Translations under genes and position numbers: made by a program
The notes under the pieces: model-generated
The model's input: only the letters and a program-made list of their open reading frames with translations
The model's database searches: none
Told to the model about the DNA's origin: nothing
Source: Dicaeum eximium
Taxonomy: Eukaryota; Chordata; Aves; Passeriformes; Dicaeidae
DNA length: 64,000 nt
Assembly (NCBI GenBank): GCA_013396995.1
Contig: VWZP01009941.1
Coordinates: 587,441 to 651,440 of the forward strand
Direction of reading: 5' to 3'
Part shown: positions 47,691-61,062 of the stretch, in pieces
Numbering within the stretch: the first letter of the stretch is position 1
Layout of the letters: each line of letters begins with the position of its first letter

Positions 47691-50600
47691 AATGCTGTTC
47701 CTCTATCACAGAATTGGCAATAGAGAGTGCTTCCCAGTAATAGAACAGCCTACCTTTGCTGAGACAGGAGCAAAGTTATCTGAGGAAGTAGCAACACTGT
47801 CATTTATTTTAATGAGGCTCCAACAAATGCTGTTTCTGCACTCTCAGGAAGGTTCCAGTAATGCTATAAAAAATGAAAAAGCCCTAACAAATGCTTGAGC
47901 ATGTCTGTGTTTATATAACCTCAGATCATGGCATATAACAGGGCCCTGTGTTCATGCAGTAGCAGAGTTATTAAACCATGTGTGTCTGCCCTTGCTGAAT
48001 ATTCAGCTTTCTAGTCCAGCTGATAAACTGATTGTCACGTATCCTTAGGTGATTCATCTGTTTGTTGAACACTAAAGCCTCAGATTCAGACTTCCCCAGA
48101 TGGATATTGAAAAACTTGTTGCTTTTAGGACATTAGGTTTCAGTATCCTCATTCTTTTCCATGGCATTTTTATACAACCTTTTGGCTTGCCAGTCCCATC
48201 CCAGTTAGGGAGATGAAAAAATCCCCCACAAATCAATTTTGTTGTGGGGTTTGCTGGTGTGAGTCTAGGGAGAAAACCATGCCAAAAGTGAAGCACAGGA
48301 TCCATTTACTTTAAGTTTGTATTTCGTCAGTCTAGCAAACCCAATGGGAAACTTAATTTCTAAACATGAACATTATTGAATTACAGAAGCTGTATTTAGA
48401 TCAATCAGTTCATGCCAAAATTATTAGACTTCACTAGGAAAAAATAATTTATTGACTAGAAATATCAGCAGACATATCAGCACTACTTGTGTTACATGTA
48501 ATAACTGAACTTTGATGCACTCTTACATGATGGTGAAGACCCAGCACCTACTTCTGATATTTTCAAAAACCTGAGATGTTTGTACCTGGATGTTTACAAA
48601 TATTTTCTTCATCAGGTAATCACACAGTCTGGGTTAGACAGATATTTCTGTTAGAGGAGTGCACTTTACCATTTTTTCCCCCTGCCTGTGCCTCTTCTTT
48701 CCTCATGCTAGTGCAATTTTATGGTTAGGGAGAGCTTGTTCAAGAAGCCAGTATGGGAAATTTAAGATCTAGAAAAGGAGGAGGGAAATTTAGAGAATAT
48801 AAACAGAAGAAGCAGCAAAAGAAAAATTATGCAATGGTATATAACCAGTATAAGCATGTGGTGAAAATCTAATGTTCTTTTAGCAGGCATGTTTTTTTGA
48901 GCGTGCTAGTTCAGAGTTTCTTTTACAGCAATGAGTTGTCATGCCTTGTCACATAAAAAGCTGTGGGTTTATTATAGATTAACTTGTGACATTTTTAACT
49001 TTCCTGAAGCAATTTTGAAATGTAAGTTAGACTAAAAGCTTAGACAATGTTTGTTCCACGAAGCAGTAATTGATGAAAAAGTGTTTGATGAGTAAAAGTT
49101 ATGGACCTCTCATTGGCAATTAATCCTTATTCACGGAGAAACTTCATGCTAGGAAACTGGGGTTGTCGTGCTTTATGATTCAGAAGGAGTGGGCAATGCT
49201 TGTAGCAGTGTGAAATGGAGCTTGAGCTCAGCAACAAAATAATTTCGTTTCATATACCAGCAACAACTTATTCCTGATGCCTCTAAGGAAAAATCAGCTT
49301 AAACTCAAAAAAAAAAAAAAAAAATCAGAAAAGCACAGACATTTTCTCCAAAGTATGGTAAATGACACTTGTTAACACTTGCATTTAAGGTAGCAGTCTG
49401 TTTACTGTAGTCCACAGTAAGGTTTATAATCTGCATGGTAGTTTTTGATTCTTCTCTTTTACAAGAAACCATCAGAGATAAAGCATAATTGAAGAATTCT
49501 GTGGTAAAGATGGCTATCAGTTGCCCTTTCACCTTGTCATTTCTCTATTGTGAGCTTCAAGAGAAGGTGGACAAAATATCCTGCTGGCAAAAATGTTATA
49601 TTTTGTAGGTTTTTTTCACTGTTCTATTTTATAAATGAAAGCCAAATTCCACATGTGATGAAGCCTTTTTATTCTGTTGTGGTATAGGTTTGTAAAAGGT
49701 TAAGCTAAAGTGTTCTGATTCTATTTTCAGTGTATATTCTATGGACAAAAAGGTAAAAAAAAGTATTTAATAACATTTTTTTTATTAAAGTCATGTGTTT
49801 GTTTGGCAATTTCAGCCTGTAAAATTCTATAAAATGGAATATCATGCAAGGTTAATCCAAGGTTATCCATGAAGTATCGGCAGATTTATGCCATGCCACC
49901 CTTCCCTGTGCTTCTTAGATAAACACAGTGCATATGCGATACATGACTGTAAATATGTAGAAAGCAATACCAATTTCTTGGTATTTCAATTGAAGCCAGC
50001 AGGTTTGTCAGAGAAAATACCCAGGCTGTAAAGATGCTACAAGGGATAAGCAAAACCCACTTGATTGTTTAGACTCCTATTAGGGGTCAATGGCTTAAAG
50101 CAGAAGCTACTCCTGTTTGCCATAGCAGCATAACAGAGTTGTTTTCTGTCAGAGGCACTGCTAGCAAGGTGAGGTGTCTGCCCAGGTGTATCAGGGCACA
50201 GTGTAAAACATGGATCCATACTTTACAAATACCTGTGTCTCACTCCTGGCAATGCATCTGCTGCTATGACATTACTCAGAGGAATTAAGGAGCCCAGGCT
50301 GCTGTCCTGGGCAGACACTTATCTTTGACACTGAGGAACTGATTGGTGTAAGCTAGTTAATGCCACAAAATGAAGGGAATTATCCTTCAGAAATAAAGAA
50401 GCGATCAGATTCTTCAAATGCTGTGAGTCTAAAAATGAATGACTTACCCAATCCTAGAAATAGTCCTGCCTAATTTTATAATTCCTCTAAATTAGACTAG
50501 CCACATGCTTACTGCTAAGCTCAAATCTGTCTGCAGGATCTAACATATGTTAAATCATGTGTCTGATTCCCTGCAACCTATTCTGTAATTCAAAAATGCA

Positions 50601-51690
50601 CCAAAAATCTGTCCTGTAATTTCCACGATCTACCAGTGACTGAAAACAAATTGTGACTGTGTTGCTGAAATTTTCTTGACCCAGGAACATTTCGTGATAG
50701 ATGTGCTGGTACAAAAACCCGTCAAACCCAAAAAGGAGGAGAAATCTGTGTTTCCAGGGAATATTTTACTTTCTTGCAAAAAAGCAAAAGCTGCAATGGA
50801 AATCACTTTTCTCACCACAGAAATACAGTCACCTCCAAATAACTATTTTTGGAAGTTTCTTGTTATAGCTATTTGACAGACTGTGAAGAGTTACTTCTTT
50901 TGAACATTTTGAACATTAGTAATTCTTTTTCTGATTTTGTAAAAAAATGCAAAATTAAGTGTGATTTTTAAAAGTATGTACTCTGTTTGGAAGGGAAGTG
51001 GTTTATGGCATATTGAAGCTAAGAAATAAAATTCAGGTCACACTTGCAAAGGGCTGCCCTGATTTCTTTACAGACAACTGATTCCAGCATGTAATATTAG
51101 GCACTCGGTTAATTTGCAACCTGAATTTTTTACTCATGGCTTCTTGACTTAAGCAGCTTTGTTTCTCCCAGATACAGTTGCACGATGCTTGGTTTCTGTA
51201 CAAGTGAGTGGGGAAAGCTCTCTTATGATGCTGGTGAAAAACGCAATTGAAATCACTTTTAAAGTATCTGGCTTGGGCAGGCCAACCAGTTCCTTCTTTT
51301 CTTTCCTAAGAATTACTGTCTGCATCAGGCTGAAATGACTGGTAACTCAGGAAAACCTCAGACCCTGATTAATTCCAAGGTTAGTCATTGCACAGCCCTT
51401 GACTTGGTGAGTGTTACTTCCGACACTGCCCTCTAATTGACCTCGACACTGGGCTTGTGGAGGGAGCTCTGATAAGGGGTGAGTGGCAGTTCAGCTGCAT
51501 GCAAGCTCTGAGCCAGGTGACTGAGTCACCTAGACCTTGTGTATCCCCTTCTCTGCAGGGGTGATGCTGCAGGCTGTGACCTTCATGCTGAGCTGGTGCT
51601 GGGCTGAAAGCACCAGTGCCTGGTTTGCTTCCAAATGTCACTGGTTTTATAAGGTAGAAGAATCACTCTTTCGATAGGTCCAACAGGAAA
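47691..51690. other. Non-coding, about 4 kb
   Basis: No gene was recognised. It contains an A18 run (49307-49324) and an AP-1-like palindrome (51515-51531). Parts at 47880-48060 and 51000-51520 are repeat-free and could hold further regulatory sequence. Confidence 0.5.
51515..51531. promoter_or_regulatory. AP-1-like motif in a 17-bp palindrome
   Basis: AGGTGACT-G-AGTCACCT is a perfect inverted repeat around a central G, and contains TGAGTCA, the AP-1 core. The flanking symmetric bases resemble extended bZIP sites. No promoter is recognisable nearby, so any role would be as a distal element. Confidence 0.35.
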
Positions 51691-51803
51691 AAAAAAAGAA
51701 AAAAATCCAAGCAAATTAACAAAAAGACCCCCCAAAAACCCCAAACCAAACCAAACCAACAAACAAACAAACAAAAAAATCCAAACCAAAAAACCCCAAA
51801 CCT
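51691..51803 (-). repeat. A/C-rich tract (G/T-rich on the minus strand)
   Basis: AAAC and CCAAA units with CCCCCC and CCCC runs extend for about 110 bases. On the minus strand this reads as GTTT units flanked by G-runs, the same design as the plus-strand tract at 33726-33790. Minus-strand frames here read as Phe, Gly, Leu and Trp-rich peptides and are artefacts of the repeat. Confidence 0.8.
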
Positions 51804-53616
51804 GGGAAAAAAGTTTCTGCTTTTTAAAAGAGAGGAAAGTTCCACTGAGTGTACTCCACTGCCGAGTCACACAGTGTCAGTGCTTACCCTCCCATAATCA
51901 GTTGTTAGCTATCATCTCCCCACTTTGTTAGTTACCTCTCACCTTCTTAATCAAATTGTCATAAATAGGTCAGGAATTCTTGCTACTGGTTTTATTCAAT
52001 AACACCGCTTTATCTCTCACCTGTCCTAAGTGCCATCCAATTTTCTCCTACTTTTCCATGTGCTCTGTTCTCATGACACTCACTTCTGTTTGATTGCTGC
52101 TACAAGGCCCTGATTGCAATTCTGCCCTGATGAAAGAGTGCCGGGACTTGGGGATTAGGGTTGTGTTCCAAATTCTGCCAAAACCATCCTGACTTCAGGC
52201 AGTGCATTCTGGATACATGTTTGGTTACACAGCGTATTTGTTTAGTCCAGAAGAAAAGAATAAACAAGAATCAGAAAAATGAATCCCAAAATGGTTTGAT
52301 ATATTTCCTGGCAGAATTCACGGGCTCTAGCTCACAATTATTTTAAGTGCATTTTACCTCTGATAAGGCAGTGCTTCTCTGGTGGGAGGCTGGAGGTGTA
52401 TCCCTGTTAATGATTGTGAGATTGTCCGTAACAAGCTTTCCCAGAACACGGCTGCTGTATGACACCAGTCTGATAAGTGTGAATAAACCACTAACAATCT
52501 TAGCTCATTAACAATGGAACAGGTTGGTTTGGTTTCCCTATTTTATTGTGGCTTCATTTTTGCACATTGCATGTATTACAATAGGATTTATTTTAGTAAA
52601 AGTATTGGCTTTTAATCGTAGGATTACACTGAGTAATTCCCAGCTCCCCCGTGGGAATTCAGCTGGTTTTCCCCACTGACTAAAAGGAGATGAGTTTTCT
52701 ACTGGTTTTTGCACAAGCCTGGAACTGGGGAGTCCAGCTTTTATTCCCAGTTGTGTCTGTGATGTACTTTGGGATTTCTCAGCGCCTCAGTTTTACCCGA
52801 ATAATGGCGTTACTTACCTTTTGATAGGAGTGCTAGGAAAATCCCTGCGTTGTTTGCTGCTCCACTGAACATGAAGTTGCTCTGCACTTACTGAGGGCAG
52901 ATCAGTCATTCAATTAATTCAAGCAATAGCTGAGACACTGTGACTCTACAGAAGGTTACAGCCTGTGTCTTGGTGTGTAATGTTGCGCATAAACTGAGTA
53001 TCACTCTTGTCCCAGCTCTATTGGGTGCTCTCTCCATGGTTTAAATGGGAGCACTGGAGGGTGCTGTGGCAACCTGAACAACTGAATCTTATGGGGCTCT
53101 CTGCAGCATCTGGACTTCTTTGAATATTTCCTAACTAAATTTCCAATCTGTTAAAAATATTCCCCTTGTTTTTATCTACCTCTCCACCCCACCCATATGT
53201 GTAAATATACAAACATACACTCACACACACTCTTTAGACTGTCAGCTTCTCTGTCTTCTTTGTCCAGGCTGAAAAAAATACGCACCAAAAATACAATTGC
53301 CAAGAAAATCCCAACAATTGAGAAACAAGGGAAGATTTTAAATAGCTGTTCCTTTCACACAAAAATTATTCTAAGGGAATAGAAATTAAAAGGCACCTTT
53401 GTTTTTATTCAGGAGTGATATTGTGAAGCTAATTAGTTATTAATCTTTTTTCCAACACCCTCCTGTATATTATCATTATGCCAAGAGTACAAGAGTAGGT
53501 GTACAATGCTTCCTCCTCTATAGTGAAATTGCATAGTTATATAATCATATTAAGATGACTAAGGAGAGAAGCTAATATTTGGAAAATGCTTTTAGATTTC
53601 AGAAGCTTTTAGTCCC
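51804..53616. other. Non-coding, with a possible conserved element
   Basis: No gene was seen. The part 52390-52700 is repeat-free and rich in TAAT/ATTA and TGTGAATAAAC-like words, resembling a developmental enhancer by appearance only. Confidence 0.4.
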
Positions 53617-53659
53617 ACATATATATATATGAATATACATGCATAATGCGCATGTATAC

Positions 53660-53694
<35 letters not shown>

Positions 53695-53710
53695 CACATG
53701 CATATAGCTA
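53617..53710. repeat. AT-rich microsatellite with 9-bp hairpin
   Basis: (AT)n tracts flank a short unique core in which TATACATGC (53634-53642) and GCATGTATA (53650-53658) are exact inverted repeats with a 7-base loop. The main AT run spans 53660-53695. Such tracts are prone to length change and cruciform formation. Confidence 0.9.
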
Positions 53711-56700
53711 TAGCTCCTTTGCTTCTCCACTGTGCACCAAAAATACTTTCATAATGTCTCTTTCACAAACTATTTTATTTCACAAAACTTTCTCATCTTC
53801 ATGACCACTTTAATCAATATCACCCAGTCCTCTAACAAGGTACAATAAAATAAGTATCAGAGACCAATTACTTAATCAAGCCAATGACAGGTTATACCTA
53901 CACTGCTCCAGTGTGTGTATTCATAGCATTTGCAGAAGCTTCTGCTGTTCCATCTTTGTTATTTTATTTTTTTACTTTCTACCCTGCAGCAGCATCAGCA
54001 GCAGCTCTGATTGCAACAACCAGTAGACATGGTTGGCAGGATGAAATGTAAAATAACAAAACCTACAGTCTGCCTTGCTTTGTGGATAATATGCTGCAAC
54101 AACCAGCCATTTCCTGCCTGTGGCTGTGTCAGCTGAGCCATCCACAGTCCATTTTTTCATTGGTATTATTTTTTTCAGTGTCTATGAAATCTGGAATGGG
54201 ACACAGCATGCTTGGAATGTGGCCAGTATCCTGTTGAGTTAGTAGAATGGAAAGAAAATAAAAAGTACACTGACCCAATTTCTTTGACTAAATATACTGG
54301 GCCATAACAGCAAAAGCTAAGAACGTGTTTATTCTTTGAATAATTTTTCAGATGAAGTGGCCTAGGACAATACATTACAAATGGAGATGGAGATCAGGTA
54401 GTGAAACCTGACCCTACTCATTAGGCTCTCTGTTGGCTTCAAACATCTCTTTACATCCCAGGTGTCAGAGATTTAAAAGCAGGTTTCATTTTTTCTTTTT
54501 GCTGTTTTTCTGCCTAATTTTATTTACCTGAAAGTTTCTGTCCACCTATTTTTTTTTGGCACCTGTTTCAGTTAAAGTAGCTAAGCAAAAACCAACCAAA
54601 CAAAAAAATCAGTCAGTGTATTTTTCCTTTCTGTGACAAGTACCAACACTTAGAATTTGTGGAGATTGTGTCCCTTACTCTCTGGTGTGAGCAGAAATGC
54701 AGCTGGATGCATCTGGAAGGGAGGAGAAACATAATAGCACAATCAGTTAGTTTTTCAAATGCAAAGTGGAGAATGCACTTAAAACCTGATGATAATCTGA
54801 ACTGAACAGCTTGTGCCTACCTTTGGCTCCCCCACACCTGTGCCATTCATGCTGCCATCCCAGACAACAGTGCTGTTCCAGAGAGGAGTGTGCCAAGGGG
54901 TCATCTGCTCTGTTCTAGGAACTGTGTCCCAAGAAGGACCAGGCAAACCCCGTGACCTCTTTCTCAGTTTCCTCATTCATAAAATGGGGACAATGATCTG
55001 CCTCCATCTTTTCAGAACACCTGGGTATATCTGATTGCAAAGTGGTAGGACACAATGGGAGCCAAGCAGAACTGTTCTCCAACGCCATATGGCCAGACAG
55101 GCTGCCAGCATTCAGAGATAAAAAAACCAGATTAAATTATAAGTCCTCCCTCAAAAAAGGCCAAACCCAACAAAAACAACAAGAAAGCCAAAAGCCCCAA
55201 GAGCAAACAGCAATTAAAGGCTTAATTTAGCACTAATAATCAAAATGGATTTCAGAAATGCCTGGCCAAATAAACATTCCCGTGCAGCACCCCACCTGCT
55301 GGTACTGGCAGAATAATACCAGTACCTGCAGTACTCCTCCAGTACATCCCTGCTTCCCTTGTCTTCTTCAGACCTACAACATAAGGTGCCATTCTTACTG
55401 CTCCTGCTTTTGAGCTTTTCTTTCCTGAGATCCCTTCGAGAATGCTTTAAAACTCTAGAAAGAATTATGCACTAGGTGTGAATGAGAGAAAAATATCACC
55501 AACCATGTGAATTTGGGTTTGACTTGGTCCTGAGCTCTTGCCTAACTCAGAGATCATTCAAGGTGAATCCTGAGTTTGTTTTTGGCAGCCTCTGTCCTCA
55601 GCATTGAAATCCTTTGTCATTGGACAGAGAGGCCAAGATCTGAAGAGAGGGAAAGGAGGGATCAAACAGCTGAGTGAGGGCAAAAAGGACAATTTGATGA
55701 AACTTGTAGATGTTTCTGTCCAGGAGAGTTTTCCTTTCCTTTATGACCACAGATGAAGATGATCCAAGGTGCTTGAAGGCATCCTGCTTGACTTGGCAGA
55801 GGAATGAAGAAGAGTGGTCTGTCCAAAATGATGGCTTGGGGAATTCTGAAGACAAAAGCCCGGGCTAAACCATGCCCTGGTGTTACTCCAAACAGCCCAA
55901 AACCAGAAAAGCGGGAATCCCAGGATCCCAGCAATTTGTGGGTTGGACTCTTGCTGTTTTTCAGGACAAGGGCTTTCCATGAAAGATTTTGAGAGGCAAC
56001 AGCTGTTTTATAGAACATTCCTGTTAGCAGGGCTGGGTGAACAGAGCTAGCAGTGTGGTCAGACAAGGTCTGGGCAACAATTTCAGGGAAACACTATTAT
56101 TTGATCCATTTTTATTTCAAACAAGAGGTTTCTTTGCGTGTGAATCCCCAGCCAAAGTCTATTCATTGTAAGAACTGACAGAAGAGAAACTAAGTGAAGG
56201 AAAGCAGATGGCTGAAACATGTTGAAAAGAATCAATAGCCCCAGTTCTGATGCATCGATATTTTGGTGTGGACACATTCAGAATTGATGTTTAAATGTCA
56301 GCTGGGCCCAATTTGCAGCATTTCAAAGCTGCCTTTGTGTTTTGAATTCAGCAGGACTGAAGGTCAGAAGTTTTGCTAAGTATTTGAATCCAGTGGTACA
56401 TTTAGCAAACATTCATTTTTATTTAAAAATATATTCTTTTATCTTGTTCCACTGGTTTTAGCCAAGGTGGAAGAACATAGAGCAGGCATAGTTCAAAGCT
56501 TGGTCAAAGGATGACAGTTGCTTATGCTATCTTGACTCTAACACTCCCATTATTGCTCCTGAAAAACTAGATAGCTTGAAGTCTGATTTTTTCTGCTGTA
56601 GAATTATATTGTATTAATAATACCCTTCTGTCCGACTGCATAAAGATACTGTGGCAAATAAAACACTTCACTGAGTTGGTTGGTTTTGATGTGTGCATCT

Positions 56701-57571
56701 TTTGTAGTAGAAAGAAGACTGTGTGGCTATTTAATAAGAAATGTTGATAGTGCAGAAAAGAAGAACATAAAAGATATGTATTTCCTTTTTAATGCTATAC
56801 ATTTAAATTACAAAATCTTCAATTAGTGCAATGTAGCAAAGTCTCTTTAGAACTAACAGTAATGTGCATTTTAACCATCTGAAGAGTTAGTTATGAACCT
56901 TAAAATGCAATAGAAACAAGAGCTACATGAAATTATATTAAAAAATATTCAGTGTATCAACATTCAATAGAATAGCTTGTTTTCAAAATTATTGAAAGAT
57001 TTTTTTAGCCTTGTCAGAGTTACAAAACAATATTTTGGACCTGCAGAAATCATAGTTCAGTTGTCCATTTCACAAATCTGAGCAAAGTCCTCCCTTCTTT
57101 ACACACAGTAGGGACTTCAGGAAATAGTAACTGAAATTTAGGCAAAAAGGACATCATGAACAGGATTTTGCTAAGTAAATTCAAAGAGACAGTTTTAAAC
57201 CCACTCTAACTGAAGCACATGTCACTCAGTGTGTGTCACTGTGGTGGCATTCACTATATGCTTTGCAGGGGAGCAAAGGACTGCATGAACAAGCCTTGTC
57301 TTCAGAGTTGTTAATAGGCTACAGTTCCCTTGGAATTAGTAGGACTGGAGGGTGTTCAGATTTTTTCAAGAGAATTGCATTTATTTTCATCTCAGCTACA
57401 TTACATTCTATGAGTGGCAGATGTGTGGCAAAATAGGGTACTGAAATTTTACTTTCAGTTCTGAACTGTGAAGAGAGAACAATGCTTGTCACATTTCAAA
57501 AAGGCTGCAAAGGAATATACTAAATAGTTAACAGACACACTAGAAGGAAACAAAATAGAAGAGCTTTACCC
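53711..57571. other. Non-coding, about 3.9 kb
   Basis: No gene or mobile element was recognised. Composition is nearer average around 54800-56000, where several minus-strand frames (up to 134 codons at 55662-56066) occur, but none carries a known motif. Confidence 0.5.
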
Positions 57572-57609
57572 AAAAAAAAAAAAACAACAAAACAACAAAC
57601 AAAAAAAAA
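57572..57609. repeat. A-rich tract with AAC units
   Basis: Two A runs are separated by AACAACAAAACAACAAAC. It is low-complexity sequence, related in composition to the tract at 51691-51803. Confidence 0.8.
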
Positions 57610-57943
57610 GATAGAAAAATCCACCTATATTTATATTTGTAAAACAAGGAATCTTCAGAACTTTCTGAGTAACAAAGGAAAAGAATTATCTCAAAATCCC
57701 AGGCAGAAAAATGAATTAGAAATTGTGTTTTATTTTCAAGAAAATCTTGGATGTACTTCTGTTGAGCAGAAGATTCTGTTTGTGAGGAGGGGGCTAGGAG
57801 ATGCACAGGAGGAAAACATTCCCAGCTTGCATGACACAATCAGGATGCATTGTCTGAAGGATCAGAATAGGATGCAATTATGAAATCATCCAGACATGAA
57901 GGTCAGCTTGTCCAAAAGTCATGTTAGCAGTATTGTGGTTAGG

Positions 57944-57972
57944 AATAAAACAGGCTTTAAATCCCCTTGTAA

Positions 57973-58012
<40 letters not shown>
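57944..58012 (+). repeat. 39-base A run with AATAAA 24 bases upstream
   Basis: AATAAA lies at 57944-57949 and an unbroken A39 run at 57974-58012. This spacing is that of a polyadenylated RNA end and so hints at a retroposed transcript. The 400 bases upstream show no recognisable protein or RNA, and I could not find flanking target-site repeats. A simple microsatellite A-run with a chance AATAAA is at least as likely. Confidence 0.35.
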
Positions 58013-58014
<2 letters not shown>

Positions 58015-60206
58015 AAAAAATTAAAAGCATCAAAAAGTTGCCNATTTAAAAGTTATTCTAAGATTTGGTAGCTTGATATTTGAAATTCAGCATGTTCTGA
58101 ATAATATCTAATTGAATCAAAGATGCAGGAATGGAAACATATAATGAGATACCTCTCTGGAAGAAAGCTGGTCCTTCAAAGAGGTCTTTCAGTGCTACTG
58201 TGAATCCTTCACTGGAAGTACACTGGAAGGTGTACTTTATTTAGAAGTCTTTAAGAGTTGAAAGAAATTATATGCCATGTTTTCCTTGTCTATCTTACCA
58301 TTACTTAGAAAACACAAAGGTCTTTTTTGTCCTCATTTATTCTATGTAAGAGGAAAGAATAATTGAGTAGAGCTCTGAAAATCCCAAACAAAAGAAAACA
58401 GGATCAATTTCATTGCCATGTGCCCCATTCAGAGCTTAGAAGCAGGTTATATCTTTAATACTGTGAAAGAAAACTTCATTCACAAAGACCCTTTCGACTT
58501 TCTTGGAATGACATTTTACTTGTGGTGATTTTTAGCGGCTGGTTTGTTGGCTTGTTTGTTTGTTTTCATTAGAGGAGTCTGCTAAAGCATATTGACTTAA
58601 CACAAAGTCACCTTGGTATCAGTTGCAATAGCCTCCAAAGCAGTGCTTGGATTTGCAGCCCTAACTGGCATTGTGTTCTGATGCTTTTTGAAGACTTTTG
58701 AAAGTTAAAGTTGAATCAGTCCTTAACACCATTAACCATGCACCTAACTATTTGAAACATAACATTCTCTATCACTGCTCCCCAAGTCTTTAAAAGAAAA
58801 AAGGTCTTATTCCCTACCCTCATACTCCTGTTAGATTTTGTCATTAACACTCCACAGCCTTGCTCTTATGACTGTGGAGGTCCCCCCATAGCACGGGAGT
58901 CTCAATAATTCCAGTTACTCCATGTGTGCTCCCTGCACTGTGAGTAAAGGGGAGATTTCATCCCTCAGGGTTATCTCAGTAGTATCTTCCACAAACACAT
59001 CCCTTCTCTAAAAGAAGAAAGGATCTACCTTTTCATCCAGCTTAACTTTGTCTAGACAACAAATGCAGCCAGGTTTTGTACAGCTGATTTATCTTCCCCA
59101 GCTGACTAAGCTAGAGTGAGTGTGATTCACAAAGATTTTCTTTTTATCCCATGTTTGTCTTTCGAACTTCTCTGGCTGCTTATCTATGCTTGTACCTGGG
59201 AAACCTGGGAAACTCTAAGCAGCTATCCCACTCCACAGGCTGAATGCCAGTCACCTCAGCAGGGATACAGTAGTGGTAAAATGAGACTTTGGAGAGTCTT
59301 ATGGGTAACATGCAGTGCAGATGATGCAGATTTCTTTCTTTTCCATTTCAGAAGCTCTTAGTGTTTCTTCCTGTGATACAGTTTTATCTGTAGTTTGCCT
59401 TTAGTTTATACAACACAAGTGTCTTTACAGCTCAAGGTAGGTGTTTTTCTGCATTCTTATTAATTTAAAGAAATAAATATCTTGATAAGAATGACCTTCA
59501 TTATACTTCAGACCTGATCATTGCTCCCTGTGGGCTCCATTACCTCAGTGAAAGCCAAAGACAAAGTTCACTCAATAATTAGAGGGACTGAAGTTGCTCT
59601 GGTCTGAGAACCTGACACCCCTGCTGTGCTGAATGGCAGTGTACAGATGAGGGATCTGAGAGCTGGGAGACCAAACTGAATTAAGACTGCCTAAGGTCTG
59701 CCTTGTGCATTAACTTGCAAATAAGGTGGGGGCACAACAAAAAATGAGTGATCCTTCCCCTAAGTAGTCTTAAATCATTCCCATTTAGGATATGTTCAAA
59801 GAGGTTGATGTTAGCTTTTGTTTGCAATTCAAACCTACAGTAAGATAAGATGAATGTATAATAAAAAATATTGTTGTGTGTCAACTGACAGGTCTAGTAC
59901 TTATCCAACAAAACTTGTTGCATCTTTCTGTGCAACCATCTGTTTAGAAAAGACATTATACATAAGAAATTGTTATAATATAAAATGTGTATAAATGTAT
60001 ATTTGCATAGACATGTGCACATAAATACATATGGGTGCACGTATCTGAACTAATCAGTGCATAGCAGGAGTACTTATTGCAAAAAGCAGCTCTATTCCTA
60101 TTAAATTCATGGACAAAATTAGTGTGTTAAATGGCATTTCCCTTCTATGTTACCACCTACACCTGTCCTGAAGGACTATCTGTAAGCGTGACCCACAGAC
60201 AGCCTG
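58013..60206. other. Non-coding; N at 58043
   Basis: No gene was recognised. An undetermined base lies 31 bases after the A39 run and may reflect trouble assembling it. Confidence 0.55.
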
Positions 60207-60277
60207 TCCTATAACTATAACTATAGTCCTATAAGTATAACTATATTCCTATAACTATAACTAACAGTCTATAACTG
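60207..60277. repeat. Three tandem 20-bp units rich in CTATAA
   Basis: Units start at 60207, 60227 and 60247, each beginning TCCTATAA and containing TATAACTATA; a partial TCTATAACTG follows at 60268. Each unit is itself made of CTATAA hexamers. It is a small minisatellite about 250 bases from the LTR. Confidence 0.9.
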
Positions 60278-60524
60278 CCCTGTGCACCAGGTCAGGGCAC
60301 AGGACAGCTCCTGTGATACAGAGTGGACACAGGGTTTATCTGAGTACCTCTCAGAAAGGCTGCATCCAGCTTGGATTTTTGGAAAAACTTGAAGCCATAT
60401 ATAGATATAACTGAGAACTGGGGGCCAACAATGAATGAATGTGCTTAAAAGGGGATTTTGCTGGACTTTGTGCAATGGCAAACTGCTTGTGGGTAACACA
60501 GCACATGTCTAGCTGTGACCAGAC
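60278..60524. other. Short non-coding spacer
   Basis: Nothing was recognised between the minisatellite and the LTR. Confidence 0.5.
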
Positions 60525-60941
60525 TGTCCTGGTTTCGTTTCAGGTGGGATTCATTTTCTCCCTAGTAGCTGGTACAATGCTGTGTTTTGGTTTTGTATGA
60601 GAATAATGTGGATTGCATGCTGATGTTTTACTTGTGGCTGAACAGAGCTTACTCTAAGTCATAGATTCTTTGGTTTGCCCTGTTCTGCCACAAGAAGCCA
60701 TGAGGGACCATGGCCAGGAATGGTGCCCTGAACTGGACAAAGGATGTGCCTCACCATGAAATGCCATGCCCAGTATATAAATTTGGGAAGTTGGCTGGAA
60801 TGGACTGATCACTTTTCAGGGATGGGCTGGACATCTCTCAGCAGGTGGTGAGCAGCTGTATTGTGCACTACTTTTTTTGGGTTTTGTTCCTCTCTCTCAT
60901 TTTAATAGTTATTATTAGTATTAGTAGTGTTTGTATATTAC

Positions 60942-60985
<44 letters not shown>

Positions 60986-60989
60986 TATN

Positions 60990-61062
<73 letters not shown>

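Noticed and set aside
55662..56066. 134-codon minus-strand frame
   Set aside because: No motif, overlapped by other frames on both strands, and lacking any gene context.
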